64,000 bases of DNA. Origin: Chaetoderma sp. LZ-2023a. Its lineage: Eukaryota; Mollusca; Caudofoveata; Chaetodermatida; Chaetodermatidae. Numbering within the stretch: position 1 is the first letter of the stretch; every line of letters starts with the position of its first letter. This document shows positions 1 through 9,902 of this stretch, in pieces. The translations under genes and the position numbers were made by a program. Location of the stretch: assembly GCA_034401795.1 (NCBI GenBank), contig CM067372.1, forward strand, positions 13,960,940-14,024,939. Reading direction: 5' to 3'. Below the pieces are notes generated by a model. That model saw only the letters and a list, made by a program, of their open reading frames with translations. It was not told where the DNA came from and searched no databases.

Positions 1-2
1 TA

Positions 3-1766
3 ACGAAAAACACCGGAGGGTGGAGGCCGATTCTCAACCTCAAGCCATTGAACAAGTTCATAGAGACGCCCAGTTTCAAGATGGAGACTGTGCGCTCGGT
101 GTTGGCGGGGTTAGTGCAAGGAATGTGGACAGCGTCAATAGATTTGAAGGATGCTTATTTCCACATTCCCATAGAAAGGAGTTTCCGTCGCTTCCTGAGA
201 TTTGCATTCCAGGGCAGACAGTGGGAATTCAGGGTATTACCCTTCGGGATTTCCACGGCTCCTCGGGTCTTCACCCGTGTGGTTCTCGCGATCACTGCAT
301 ACCTCCGCAGGAGAAGCATAGCAGTCCACACGTACATAGACGACTGGCTGTTGAAAGCACACACCCGGGAAAGATTATCGGCCAATCTGGAGATTGTTTT
401 GAAAACTCTCACGGACTTGGGCTGGATAGTCAATTTCCAAAAATCAGAGCTAACTCCATCCCAGAAGTTTGTTTACCTGGGCATGTTCTTCGATCTCGAG
501 TCGGGATATGTTTATCCAACTCAGGAGAGGGTTCAAAGACTCATCTCAGTAATACAGTCGGTGTGCGACAGTCGTCATGTCCTGGCACGGGTTTACTTGA
601 GAATGCTGGGGTTGATGGTTTCATTGGAACCAGTCATTCCGCAGGCCGCCTTGCGCAGGCGCCCGATCCAGTTGTTTCTCATGACACAGTGGACCCAGAG
701 TTCAGGTTCGCTGGACTCGAATGTGTCAGTGTTGGCGCCTCTAATTCACCACCTGCAATGGTGGTTGAATACAGAGAATCTCTTGCCGGGGGTTTTGCTA
801 ACCCCTCCCCACCCTCAGGTGACTGTGTATACAGATGCATCGATGGAGGGGTGGGGAGCTTGTCTGGAAGAGTCCACAATATCAGGGCTTTGGGATCTGG
901 ATCAGTCCAAGGAACATATCAATCTACTAGAGCTAAGAGCAGTAGTCCTGGGCCTGGAACATTTCTTACAGAAAGTTCAGGGCAAGATTGTTCTAATTCG
1001 TTCAGACAACTCAACAGTAGTGACTTACATAAACCGCCAGGGCGGAACGAAGTCGCCCAGTCTCTGTATGATGACATGGAAACTGCTTTGTTGGTGCCTA
1101 GATCATGGGATCACCTTGAAGGCAGTTCATATTCCGGGAAGGCTAAATCTGCTAGCAGACTCATTGAGCCGAAGGATGAGTGTTTTACCCACGGAATGGC
1201 AACTAAATCAATGTGTGGCGGATCGTCTGTTCGACCATTGGGGGAAACCCAACATCGATTTGTTCGCAACGAAGAAGAATGCGAAGATGACGACGTATGT
1301 CTCTCCGATTCCAGACCCAAGCGCTTTCGCAACAGATGCGTTAGCTATCAGCTGGGCGGGAATGTATGCATACGCATTCCCTCCAGCAATCCTGATTCCA
1401 AAGGTGCTTCAGAAAATCAGGCAGCAGGAGTGCCAAGTGCTTCTGATCGCCCCGGATTGGCCAAGCCGATCGTGGTATACGGATCTGCTGGACCTTCTGG
1501 TCTGCAATCCGGTTCCGCTGCCTCTGATGGACGACCTTATCTTCCAGGGCAAGGTCCTTCACGACAATCCGTCAATGTTCCGATTGACTGCGTGGATGTT
1601 GTCAAGGAATCTAGAATTAAGGAGGGCTTTTCTGAGCAAGCGGCCATATTTATGGCCAAAGCCAGGAGGGGGTCAACCTCCAGAGCATATAATTATAAAA
1701 TCAACAGATTTGCAGAGTGGTGCTCAAAAAGATGTATTGATCCAATGGACTCATCTATTCAGGTAG
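3..1766 (+). CDS. DIRS copy 1 reverse transcriptase-RNase H (5' truncated by window)
   Basis: This frame is open from the window edge to 1766. The RT palm shows DLKDAYFHIP (motif A), the LPFGISTAPRVFT block, and the catalytic YIDD at 333-344. RNase H follows with YTDASMEGWGA, an ELRAV block, IRSDNSTVV and NLLADSLSRR, giving the expected acidic set. A conserved C-terminal stretch (IDLFATKKNAK, then a FPPAILIP block and a LIAPDWPSRSW block) sits where DIRS-1 carries its methyltransferase-like domain; that assignment is tentative. No stop or frameshift is visible. The last 150 bases overlap the recombinase frame. Confidence 0.93.
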   Translation, partial: TKNTGGWRPILNLKPLNKFIETPSFKMETVRSVLAGLVQGMWTASIDLKDAYFHIPIERSFRRFLRFAFQGRQWEFRVLPFGISTAPRVFTRVVLAITAYLRRRSIAVHTYIDDWLLKAHTRERLSANLEIVLKTLTDLGWIVNFQKSELTPSQKFVYLGMFFDLESGYVYPTQERVQRLISVIQSVCDSRHVLARVYLRMLGLMVSLEPVIPQAALRRRPIQLFLMTQWTQSSGSLDSNVSVLAPLIHHLQWWLNTENLLPGVLLTPPHPQVTVYTDASMEGWGACLEESTISGLWDLDQSKEHINLLELRAVVLGLEHFLQKVQGKIVLIRSDNSTVVTYINRQGGTKSPSLCMMTWKLLCWCLDHGITLKAVHIPGRLNLLADSLSRRMSVLPTEWQLNQCVADRLFDHWGKPNIDLFATKKNAKMTTYVSPIPDPSAFATDALAISWAGMYAYAFPPAILIPKVLQKIRQQECQVLLIAPDWPSRSWYTDLLDLLVCNPVPLPLMDDLIFQGKVLHDNPSMFRLTAWMLSRNLELRRAFLSKRPYLWPKPGGGQPPEHIIIKSTDLQSGAQKDVLIQWTHLFR

Positions 1767-2605
1767 TGGCTGATTTCCTCTGTCACCTATATGATGCCTA
1801 TAGCCTCAAGCCTAACTCTATTGCTGGTTACAAATCAGCATTAATGACTGTTATTCCTTGCTTGGCTAATAGGGGGAGTGATGAAGTAAGTACATTAAAT
1901 GTATTAATTAAAGGCATGGGCAATCTAAGACCAAGGAATCCACCACTGATTCCAGTCTGGAGTTTATCCCTGGTGCTTCAGGTACTAGGAGATAAGCCTT
2001 TTGAACCACTTAGTTCCATTTCTATGAAAATGTTAATGCTTAAAACTGTATTTTTAATTGCTGCGGCCTCGGCAAGGCGTAGGAGTGAGATTCACGCCTT
2101 ATCAGCCGACGATGACCGTTTTGTGGTTACAGGGGAAGGCCTTAAGCTTCTACCTAGGATTAATTTCTTGGCTAAGAATCAGTCATTGAAATATCCAGGT
2201 CAACCTATTTTTTTGCCATCTTTAACTAGATATGATCCTAATTCTAAAGTATGGTGCCCCGTACAGGCGCTGCTCCGGTACAAACAGCGTACTTCGGAGT
2301 GGCGTACCGACCAGTCAGCGTTATGGTTGTCATATATTGAACCCCATGGCAGGGCGTCTAAGGACACCATTTCCAGGTGGATTGTAGAATGTATTCAGTA
2401 TTGTCACAAATCCGCCACCGGGAGACAGGTTGATGTGGCCAAGGCTCACAGTGTCCGCGGTGTCGTGGCATCCACTTCCCTGTTTAGTGGGGTCCCTGTG
2501 GATGACATTATGTCCGTGGCTCAGTGGCACTGTGAGTCAAGTTTTACAGACCATTACCTCCGTGACACCTCTAACCCTCTCGCCTTGTCGATTTTAAAAC
2601 ATTAA
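1613..2605 (+). CDS. DIRS copy 1 tyrosine recombinase
   Basis: This enzyme is expected to integrate the circular DIRS DNA through a phosphotyrosine bond. From about 1613 the frame gives a core-binding domain (TSRAYNYKINRFAEWC) and then a catalytic domain. The active-site set is visible: Arg in ASARRRSE near 2075-2083, His-x-x-Arg in AHSVRG at 2446-2457, Trp-His in AQWHC at 2524-2529, and the nucleophile candidate Tyr in DHYLRD at 2555-2557. It overlaps RT-RNase H in another frame. The same frame is open back to 20, and the first ATG in the domain is internal (1651), so the true start or joining mechanism is unknown. Confidence 0.92.
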   Translation, partial: RIKEGFSEQAAIFMAKARRGSTSRAYNYKINRFAEWCSKRCIDPMDSSIQVVADFLCHLYDAYSLKPNSIAGYKSALMTVIPCLANRGSDEVSTLNVLIKGMGNLRPRNPPLIPVWSLSLVLQVLGDKPFEPLSSISMKMLMLKTVFLIAAASARRRSEIHALSADDDRFVVTGEGLKLLPRINFLAKNQSLKYPGQPIFLPSLTRYDPNSKVWCPVQALLRYKQRTSEWRTDQSALWLSYIEPHGRASKDTISRWIVECIQYCHKSATGRQVDVAKAHSVRGVVASTSLFSGVPVDDIMSVAQWHCESSFTDHYLRDTSNPLALSILKH

Positions 2606-3138
2606 TCGTTTTTTAAATTTTGTGAGGAGTGCTTCCGCATTGCTTATATACTTCGCAATTTAGCGATGGTAACAACCACTTGTCGGGACTGCATCAGGCT
2701 TCTCTACTGGGATCATGATGACAGCTTCCAAGTTCAACAAGGTCAGTCTTGTTCATGTGTTGTTCATTGTTACTTGTATTGTCACATTACCCGTTATTAT
2801 TAATATGGTGATGGTTTATGTGGGAGGTGGTTCATCATAGAGAGTATACGAAAATGGAGCCTTTTCGTCTCTGTCCTATAGTACTTGGCACTTGTACGTA
2901 GAGAGCGTATAGGACATTGAGGTCATCTAGTCTTCCTCCCAGGAAGGGGGGGGGGGGAGCGCATATGACATTCGGTCATCTCTAAGGCATCGGTTGTGTT
3001 ATCCGATGGTTAGTCAAATCCTGAATGTGTTCTCACACATTTCAGACGTCATAAGTGCCTTAAACGCGTGAAAGCGTATAGGGAAGAGCTGGTCTTTTGA
3101 CCTCGCCTCCCTCCCGCCAGATTCACTTTCGAATTCTG
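2606..3138 (+). other. DIRS copy 1 3' UTR with three hairpins and a G tract
   Basis: This non-coding stretch follows the recombinase stop. It holds three potential RNA hairpins also found in other copies: GTCCTATA/TATAGGAC (2873-2915), CATCGG/CCGATG (2988-3008), and AATGTGT/ACACATT (3024-3041). A G homopolymer of more than ten bases lies near 2946. The third stem varies between copies with the pairing preserved, which suggests a selected RNA structure. Confidence 0.6.
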
Positions 3139-3239
3139 GCAATATCAAAAGTATTAGGGAGGTAAGTATACTCTTGATGTGAAATAAACGAAATCTAGGA
3201 TTTCTTTTTTCACGAGAGAGTTGATACTTACCTCCCTAG
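3139..3239 (+). repeat. Internal complementary region of DIRS copy 1
   Basis: The left part (to 3184) is the reverse complement of the expected element left end. The right part (from 3185) is the reverse complement of this copy's own right end, including its private variant CCTAG instead of CCGTG. The junction GTGAAA|TAAACG therefore equals the two joined element ends. In DIRS-1 models this region templates ligation of the circular intermediate. Confidence 0.88.
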
Positions 3240-3304
3240 ATACGGACCCGGCCTCTCCACCCCACAGAGGCTCGGTCTTCAGGCTCTTGGCAGTTGCATG
3301 TGTT

Positions 3305-3520
3305 AGCCAATAAATAAGTCAGAGGAAGTAGTAGTCGGCGCATGCGCGGTGGTGGGGCTGGCATCCGCCAGACTACGCTCTGACTCCCTGCCCAGTAGGG
3401 GCACCTAACTGTTTTAATCTGAGTGTTTATTGAGTGAAAGCCAATATTTAGCAATATCAAAAGTATTAGGGAGGTAAGTATCAACTCTCTCGTGAAAAAA
3501 GAAATCCTAGATTTCGTTTA
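3305..3520 (+). repeat. Right inverted terminal repeat, DIRS copy 1
   Basis: This is the reverse complement of the left terminal repeat seen in copy 3 (17801-17992). It contains the palindromic CGCATGCGC core and the TAGGGAGGTAAGTAT block. The last 40 or so bases (CAACTCTCTCGTG... to CGTTTA) are unique to right ends. Confidence 0.88.
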
Positions 3521-3888
3521 GTTCATCAGATTGGATGGTTTGTCTATACAAAGAGTCAGGTATTCTAGTTAATGATATGAGGTGATAATAATTATGTAAA
3601 CTGAAATTTGCCACTATTATCATTGTGTTTTCCTAGTTAGATGTTCTGGATATGAATACAATTCGTTCTTACACCTGGATGTTTGTTTCGGATCGATTTA
3701 ATTTCTGTCTTGAAGTTATGACATCATAATCAGCCTTGCTCTTTATTAACATTTAAAGTTTTGTCCAACGCTGGTTTTTCATATTGATAAGTGATCTTTA
3801 TGATGATTTCTTCCTCTCTTTTATTTTGGTTTTGAGTTTCTAACCTTAACTAAAATACTCATTGACCTCGTCTTCTGCCCTGTTTCAG

Positions 3889-5925
3889 AGACCTGGTTGT
3901 CCGTCCTGTGGTCGCTTCTTAAAGGAGAAGTTCATCCCTCACCTGTGCTTCCAATGTAGTCCTTGTGGACCATTACTTAAGTGTGATGTATGCAAGCAGT
4001 GGGGGGGGGGGAACTAATGAATGAGTTCTTATCTTTACAGGCGAAGGATACGGTCAGGGAGGAGGAGAGGAAGATGAAACGAGAGGTAGCAGGTAAAAAG
4101 GGTAAGAGGAAGGCCTCGTCCTCAGTGGACATGGAGGCCTTCTGTAGTGAGATGTTGGGAGAGATGAAGAGGACAATCAAGGATTTGGTTCCAGAGTTGC
4201 TCCGTAGCATGCTTCCTGGATCAAATCCTTTGTTGTCCTCTTCGTCTGCTTTGGAGCAGGTAATCCCCGCCTCTGAATCGAGTTTCCTTAGGCCGTTACC
4301 AGTTTTTGATGATTCAGAGGTGGCCCCATTAGAGGGGGCATTCCACGACATTGGCAGCAGGCTTGCCGCGCCGGTGGTCCGTGGACGGGTGTCACTGGAA
4401 CCTGCTGGCTGCTTATCAGCCCAGGGGTATCCGCACGCCGCAGGTGCCAGTACCTCCTATGGCACCTTTCCTGGCCAGTCCGGGTTAGCTCTCTTTGCTG
4501 ACCCGGAGTCTAATCTTTCTGGCCAGGAAGAAGAGGATTATCTGCTGGGTTCCCCCATCTGATGCCGTGGCCATGGATTTTGACGTCTGTGCACCCCTCG
4601 CGGGGAATACAGGCGACATAGTCCACGGTTCTACTCATGCAGGAGGAGAATTCACGGCTCAGAAGGTGGCCCTGGTTGGATCTGACGGCCAGTTGTTCCG
4701 CATACCTCGTCTTGCCGAGAGTATTGCTGGTTCTGGCCGGGGCCGTGGTGTGGCGGTAACTGCCCCACGCTCTACCACGGCGCCTGCTCCTGGACAAGCT
4801 AGTCAGATTAACATGCCTGCTCTTTCGGGCCCGTATGCTTTCTCTGGCTTGCCAGGAGTGTCAGCCTATCCAACTTCAAGCTTGACTCCGTTTGCTCAGG
4901 AGGAAGACGAAGGCCCTCGTCTAGTAGAGCTTTCGCAGTTAGCCACGGAGGAGGATTGGTCAGACGCTTGTCAATGGCTGATAAGCGTCAGGCCAAACCT
5001 GCCCGTGGAACAGTCGGCTAGCCAGCGAGACCACCGGCCGTGGTTAGCTGGAAAGTCGACTGTTGGCGCCATGCCATCTCTGCCGCTAGCAGAGCATATC
5101 GTTGATATGTTCTCGGCGGCGGAGACGTCCATCAAGGCAAATGGATGTCTCGCGAAGGCCCCTCCCGAGGTTGCAAGGCGCTGCCGCATTGTACCCATGG
5201 AGTACCAGAGGTACGGTGTGGTACCTAAGCCCAGCATTGATGACCGCGCGGCTTTAGGTGAAGATACGCGGCCAGGCTCCCGTTCTGACACGGGAGCCCT
5301 GTGTTCGGCCAATACCGCGTTGCGTGATGCGGAGGAGAGTGGGAGAGCGTCTATTGCGGCGCTTTCTCACGTCTCCCAGCTGTTGCAGGGGGTAGTGACA
5401 GCATCCGCATCACGCCAGCCGAGCCCGATCACGGTCCAGAGAGCCATCCAGGATGGTATCAACCTGGCTCTGGATTGTATGACTCGGGCGGTGACCAGAA
5501 GTGTCCGAGCGAGGCGCACGTTTGCGTTGGATAACCGGTGCCCGTCCCAGGACCTGTACAATAGGCTTCTGCGTACGCCTATGGCAGGTCCTGGTCTCTT
5601 TGGAGGTGAGGGATGCAAGCACCTCCAGGAGACGGTCACTCTGGTCAACAACCAGAGGGCGCTGTGCGAACAGTTTGAGGTGCTCTGTAGGGAGCGCGTT
5701 CGCGCTGCACCCCCTGCGTACCATCTCCTGCAGGCTCGAGGTGGAGGTGGCCATGTCAGAGGCCAGCCACCAGCGCAGCGTCGGCCTCGGCCGTGTGCGA
5801 TTCGGCCAGCAGTGAGCGGAGCGCAGGCTCCTCAGGCGCAGCCAGCCAGGCAGCCACCCACGCACCGAGGTGCGCGCGGTGCTGGTCGTGGCGCGCGAGG
5901 ATCTGGTCGTGGTAATCGTGCCTGA
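3889..5925 (+). pseudogene. DIRS copy 2 gag-like ORF1, frameshifted
   Basis: The main gag exon appears to begin after an acceptor (GTTTCAG at 3882-3888). It encodes a Cys/His cluster (GCPSCGRFL, PHLCFQCSPC, KCDVCKQW) and then an eleven-G tract at 4001-4011. After that come a Lys-rich segment, a Pro/Ser-rich middle and a conserved C-terminal block (TVQRAIQDGINLALDC, then a GGEGCKHLQETVTLVNNQ-type stretch) ending in RG-rich sequence. The G tract is one or two bases out of frame, and an extra base near 4550 causes a second shift. The role is inferred from position and the zinc-binding-like motif. Confidence 0.75.
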
Positions 5926-7880
5926 TGGGCCGGTTACCACGGTGAGAACCACTCCGGTGTTTCTGGCAAAGGGGACAGTGCCACTCTTGCACTCCTTATG
6001 TCCACCTCTCTCCCTAGGTGGTCCAGTGGGGGGCCGGTTGGCCCGCCACAAGCAAGAGTGGGAACGGTTGACTCAGGACCGTTTAGTCTTGCGATGGCTT
6101 TCAGTCGGGTATCATCCCGATTGGATGACAGGCCCACCATCGCGACTGTCTCTGGTGCCAATCTGGACTCAAATTCCGAGAGATCCAGATCAAAGGTTGT
6201 GTATAGAGGAGGAAATAGACTCCCTCATACAAAAATGAGCAATTCAGCCGGCACAAAAGTGTCCGGGCTTCTATTCAACCGTGTTCTTAGTGACAAAAAA
6301 CACCGGAGGGTGGAGGCCAATTCTCAACCTCAAGCCTTTGAACAAGTTCATAGAGACACCCAGTTTCAAGATGGAGACTGTGAAGTCGGTGTTGGCGGGG
6401 TTGGAGAGGGGAATGTGGACAGCTTCAATAGATTTGAAGGATGCTTATTTCCACATCCCCATAGCGAGGAGTTTCCGTCGCTTCCTGAGATTTGCATTCC
6501 AGGGCAGACAGTGGGAATTCAGGGTGTTACCCTTCGGAATTTCCACGGCTCCTCGGGTTTTCACCAGAGTGGTTCTTGCGATTACAGCATACCTCCGCAG
6601 GAGAAGCATAGCAGTCCACACGTACATAGATGACTGGCTGTTAAAAGCACACACCCAGGAAAGTTTATCGGCGAATCTGGAGATAGTTTTGAAAACTCTC
6701 ACAGACTTAGGCTGGATAATCAATTTCCAAAAATCAGAGCTGACTCCATCCCAGAAGTTTGTTTACCTGGGGATGTTCTTCGATCTAGAGACAGGATATG
6801 TTTATCCTACTCAGGAGAGGGTTCAGATACTCATCTCAGTAATACAGTCAGTGTGCAACAGTCGTCATGTCCTGGCACGGGTTTACTTGAGAATGCTGGG
6901 GTTGATGGTTTCTCTGGAACCAGTCATTCCTCAGGTGGCCGATCCAGTTATTTCTCATGACGCAATGGACCCAGAGTACAGGTTCACTGGACTCGAACGT
7001 GTCAGTGTTGGAGCCTCTAATTCACCACCTGCTATGGTGGTTGAAGACAGAGAATCTCTTGGCAGGGTTATGCTAACCCCTCCTCACCCTCAGGTAACAA
7101 TGTATACAGATGCATCGATGGAAGGGTGGGGAGCTTGCCTGGAAGAATGAACGATATCAGGGCTTTGGAATCTGGAACAGTCAAAGGAACATATCAATCT
7201 ACTGGAGTTAAGAGCAGTAGTCCTGGGCCTGGAACATTTCTTACAGAAAGTTCAGGGCAAGATTGTTCTTATTCGATCAGACAACTCAACAGTAGTGACT
7301 TACATAAACCGCCAGGGTGGAACGAAGTCACCCAGTCTCTGTGTGATGACATGGAGACTGCTTTGTTGGTGCCTGGATCACAGGATTACCTTGAAAGCAG
7401 TTCATATTCCGGGAAGGTTAAATCTGCTAGCAGACTCATTGAGCCGAAGGATGAGTGTTTTACCGACGGAATGGCAACTAAATCAATGTGTGGCGGATCG
7501 TCTGTTCGACCATTGGGGGAAACCCAACATCGATTTGTTCGCAACGAAGACGACATACGTCTCTCCGATTCCAGATCCAAGCGCTTTCGCAACAGATGCG
7601 TTAGCTATCAGCTGGGTGGGAATGCATGCATACACATTCCCTCCAGCAATCCTGATTCCAAAAATTCTTCAGAAAATCAGACAGGAGGAGTGCCAAGTGC
7701 TTCTGATCGCCCCAAATTGGCCAAGCCGATCATGGTATACGGATCTGCTGGACCTTCTGGTCTGCAATCCGGTTCCTCTGCCTCTGATGGACGACATTAT
7801 CTTCCAGGGCAAGACCCTTCACAACAATCCGTCAATGTTCAGATTGACTGCGTGGATGTTGTCAAGGAATCTAGAAATTA
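5870..7880 (+). pseudogene. DIRS copy 2 RT-RNase H, broken
   Basis: The N-terminal conserved segment (RLTQDRLVLRWLS) is followed by a TGA at 6236-6238 where other copies encode Glu or Gly. The RT domain with DLKDAYFHIPI and YIDD is then intact. A 14-base deletion near 6930 and a one-base deletion near 7065 alter the linker. A TGA near 7147 interrupts RNase H, and a small deletion near 7545 removes residues. RNase H continues in the frame that later runs into the recombinase. Confidence 0.82.
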
Positions 7881-8866
7881 AGGAGGGCTTTTCTGAGCAA
7901 GCAGCCATGTTTATGGCCAAAGTCAGGAGGGGGTCAACCTCCAGAGCATATAATTATAAAATCAACAGATTTGCAGAATGGTGCTCAAAAAGATGTATTG
8001 ATCCAATGGATTCATCTATTCAGGTAGTAGCTGATTTCCTCTGTCACCTGGATGATGCCTATAGCCTCAAGCCTAACTCTATTGCTGGTTATAAATCAGC
8101 TTTAATGACAGTTATCCCTTGCTTGGCTAATAGGGGGAGTGATGAAGTAAGTACATTAAATGTATTAATTAAAGGCATGGGCAATCTAAGACCAAGGAAT
8201 CCCCCGGTGATTCCATCTTGGAGTTTATCTCTAGTGCTTCAGGTACTAGGCGATAAGCCTTTTGAACCACTTAGTTCCATTTCTATGAAAATGTTGACTC
8301 TTAAAACTGTATTTTTAATTGCTGTGGCCTCGGCTAGGCGTAGGAGTGAAATTCATGCCTTATCAGCCGAGGATGACTGTTTCGTGGTTACAGGGGAAGG
8401 CCTTAAGCTTCTACCTAGGATTAATTTCTTGGCTAAGAATCAGTCTTTGAAATATCCAGGTCAACCTATTTTTTTGCCAGCTTTAACTAGATATGATCCT
8501 AATTCTAAAGCATGGTGTCCCGTCCGAGCACTGATCCGGTACAAACAATGTACTCAGGAGTGGCGGATGGACCAGTCAGCGTTATGGTTGTCATATATTG
8601 AACCCCATGGCAGGGCGTCTAAGGACACCATTTCCAGGTGGATTGTAGAATGTATTCAGTTTGAACATAAATCCGCCACCGGTAAGCAAGTTGACATGGC
8701 CAAGGCTCACAGTGTCCGGGGCGTAGTGACTTCCACTGCCCTATTTAATGGGGTCCCTGTGCATGACATTATGTCAGTTGCTCAGTGGCACTGTGAGTCA
8801 AGTTTTACAGATCATTATCTCTGTGACACCTCTAATCCTCTCGCCTTATCGATTTTGAAAAATTAA
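7295..8866 (+). CDS. DIRS copy 2 partial RNase H fused in frame to tyrosine recombinase
   Basis: A one-base insertion near 7875 (CTAGAAATTAAG against CTAGAATTAAG in copies 1 and 3) places the end of RNase H and the recombinase in one frame of 523 codons. The recombinase part keeps the Arg (ARRRSE), His-x-x-Arg (AHSVRG), Trp-His (AQWHC) and Tyr (DHYLCD). The Arg after the catalytic Tyr is Cys here. The fusion is probably a chance mutation. Confidence 0.8.
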   Translation: MTYINRQGGTKSPSLCVMTWRLLCWCLDHRITLKAVHIPGRLNLLADSLSRRMSVLPTEWQLNQCVADRLFDHWGKPNIDLFATKTTYVSPIPDPSAFATDALAISWVGMHAYTFPPAILIPKILQKIRQEECQVLLIAPNWPSRSWYTDLLDLLVCNPVPLPLMDDIIFQGKTLHNNPSMFRLTAWMLSRNLEIKEGFSEQAAMFMAKVRRGSTSRAYNYKINRFAEWCSKRCIDPMDSSIQVVADFLCHLDDAYSLKPNSIAGYKSALMTVIPCLANRGSDEVSTLNVLIKGMGNLRPRNPPVIPSWSLSLVLQVLGDKPFEPLSSISMKMLTLKTVFLIAVASARRRSEIHALSAEDDCFVVTGEGLKLLPRINFLAKNQSLKYPGQPIFLPALTRYDPNSKAWCPVRALIRYKQCTQEWRMDQSALWLSYIEPHGRASKDTISRWIVECIQFEHKSATGKQVDMAKAHSVRGVVTSTALFNGVPVHDIMSVAQWHCESSFTDHYLCDTSNPLALSILKN

Positions 8867-9132
8867 TCAGGTGTACTTTTTTGATGAGGCGTCCTCATTA
8901 TTTATATATATCACAATTAATTAATGGGAACAACCACTTTTTGGGACTGCATCAGCCTTCACCACTGGGAAGATGATGTCAGCAGCCAAGTTCAACAAGG
9001 TCAGTATTGTTTATGTGTTGTTCATTGTTAATTGTATTGTCACGTGACCCTTTGTTATTAATATGATGATGGTTTTGTGTATTTATGTGGTTCATCATAG
9101 AGAGTATACGAAAATGGAGCTTTTTCGTCTCT

Positions 9133-9262
9133 GTCCTATAGTACATGGCACTTGTACGTAGAGAGCGTATGGGACATTGAGGTCATTCGAGTCTTCCTCC
9201 CAGGATCCATCGGTTTGTGTTAGCCGATGTTTTTTCAAATCCTGACTGTGTTTTCACACAGT
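9133..9262 (+). other. DIRS copy 2 3' UTR hairpin module
   Basis: The same three stems as in copy 1 are present: GTCCTATA/TATGGGAC (one G-U pair), CATCGG/CCGATG (9208-9229) and ACTGTGT/ACACAGT (9245-9262). The G tract found between stems in the other copies is missing here. Confidence 0.55.
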
Positions 9263-9359
9263 TTCAGAAGTTTAAGTGCCTTAAACGCAGAAAAGCGCAT
9301 AGGGAAGAGCTGGTCTTTTGACCTCGCCTCCCTCCCGACGAATTCCCTGTCGAATTCTG

Positions 9360-9464
9360 GCAATATCAAAGCGTATTAGGGAGGTAAGTATACTCTTGAA
9401 GTGAAATAAATGAAATCACGGATTTCTTTTTTCACGAGAGAGTTGATACTTACCTACCTAATAC
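9360..9464 (+). repeat. Internal complementary region of DIRS copy 2
   Basis: The junction GTGAAA|TAAATG falls at 9406/9407. The left half is complementary to left ends of the family. The right half is complementary to this copy's right end, with one mismatch close to the junction (TAAATG against TAAACG). Confidence 0.85.
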
Positions 9465-9528
9465 GGACCCGGCCTCTCCACCCCACAGAGGCTCGGTCTT
9501 CAGGCTCTTATTAGTTGCATGTGTGTCA

Positions 9529-9746
9529 GCCAATAAATTAGTCAGAGGAAGTAGTAGTCTGCACAAGCGCGGTGGTGGGGCTGGTCATCCTCCGGACTGC
9601 CCTCTGACTCCCTGCCCAGTAGGGGCACCTAACTGTTTTTATTCTGAGTGTTTATTGAGTGAAAGCCGATATTTAGCAATATCAAAGAGTATTAGGGAGG
9701 TAAGTATCAACTCTCTCGTGAAAAAGGAAATCCGTGATTTCGTTTA
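9529..9746 (+). repeat. Right inverted terminal repeat, DIRS copy 2
   Basis: This is homologous to 3305-3520 and 24493-24709 and is the reverse complement of the left ITR type at 17801. It ends in TTTCGTTTA. Confidence 0.85.
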
Positions 9747-9902
9747 TTTTGTTTGTTTATCAGGCGGTGATGTTGTTTTGTTTATCAGGCGGTGAGCTTT
9801 TTTTGTTTTTGTTTATCAGGCGGTAAGTTTGTTTTGTTATTTGTTTATCAGGCATTGCTGTTGTCTTGTTGTTTGTCAGGTGTTCATGTTTTATTTTCTC
9901 AG
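9747..9902 (+). repeat. Degenerate tandem copies of an AP5Z1 3' splice site
   Basis: About five imperfect units resemble the true acceptor and exon start (TTTCTCAG|GCGCTGACGTTG at 9895-9914). Examples are TTTATCAGGCGGTGATGTTG, TTTATCAGGCGGTGAG, TTTATCAGGCGGTAAG and TTTATCAGGCATTG. Each carries a usable-looking pyrimidine-AG. Confidence 0.65.

Larger units (their letters stand above)
1..3520 (+). mobile_element. DIRS retrotransposon copy 1 (3' part, left end outside window)
   Basis: This is a tyrosine-recombinase retrotransposon. Such elements copy through RNA and a circular DNA form and are thought to integrate by recombinase rather than DDE integrase. Visible parts in order are RT-RNase H, overlapping tyrosine recombinase, a 3' untranslated region with hairpins, an internal complementary region, and the right inverted terminal repeat ending in CGTTTA at 3520. 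The next base, 3521, matches an internal position of the family (compare 18412 in copy 3), so this copy is inserted inside copy 2. It is the least damaged of the five copies. Confidence 0.93.
3521..9746 (+). mobile_element. DIRS retrotransposon copy 2 (5' part displaced by copy 1)
   Basis: The first base corresponds to about 610 bases inside a complete copy (18412 in copy 3), just where copy 1 ends, so copy 1 is nested in it. The order is gag, RT-RNase H, recombinase, 3' hairpins, internal complementary region and right ITR ending CGTTTA at 9746. Gag and RT carry frameshifts and stops; the recombinase is open. AP5Z1 intron sequence follows directly. Confidence 0.9.

Noticed and set aside
5410-6051. 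Antisense open frame of 213 codons in DIRS copy 2
   Set aside because: Shadow of the GC-richer gag frame; not kept open in the other copies.
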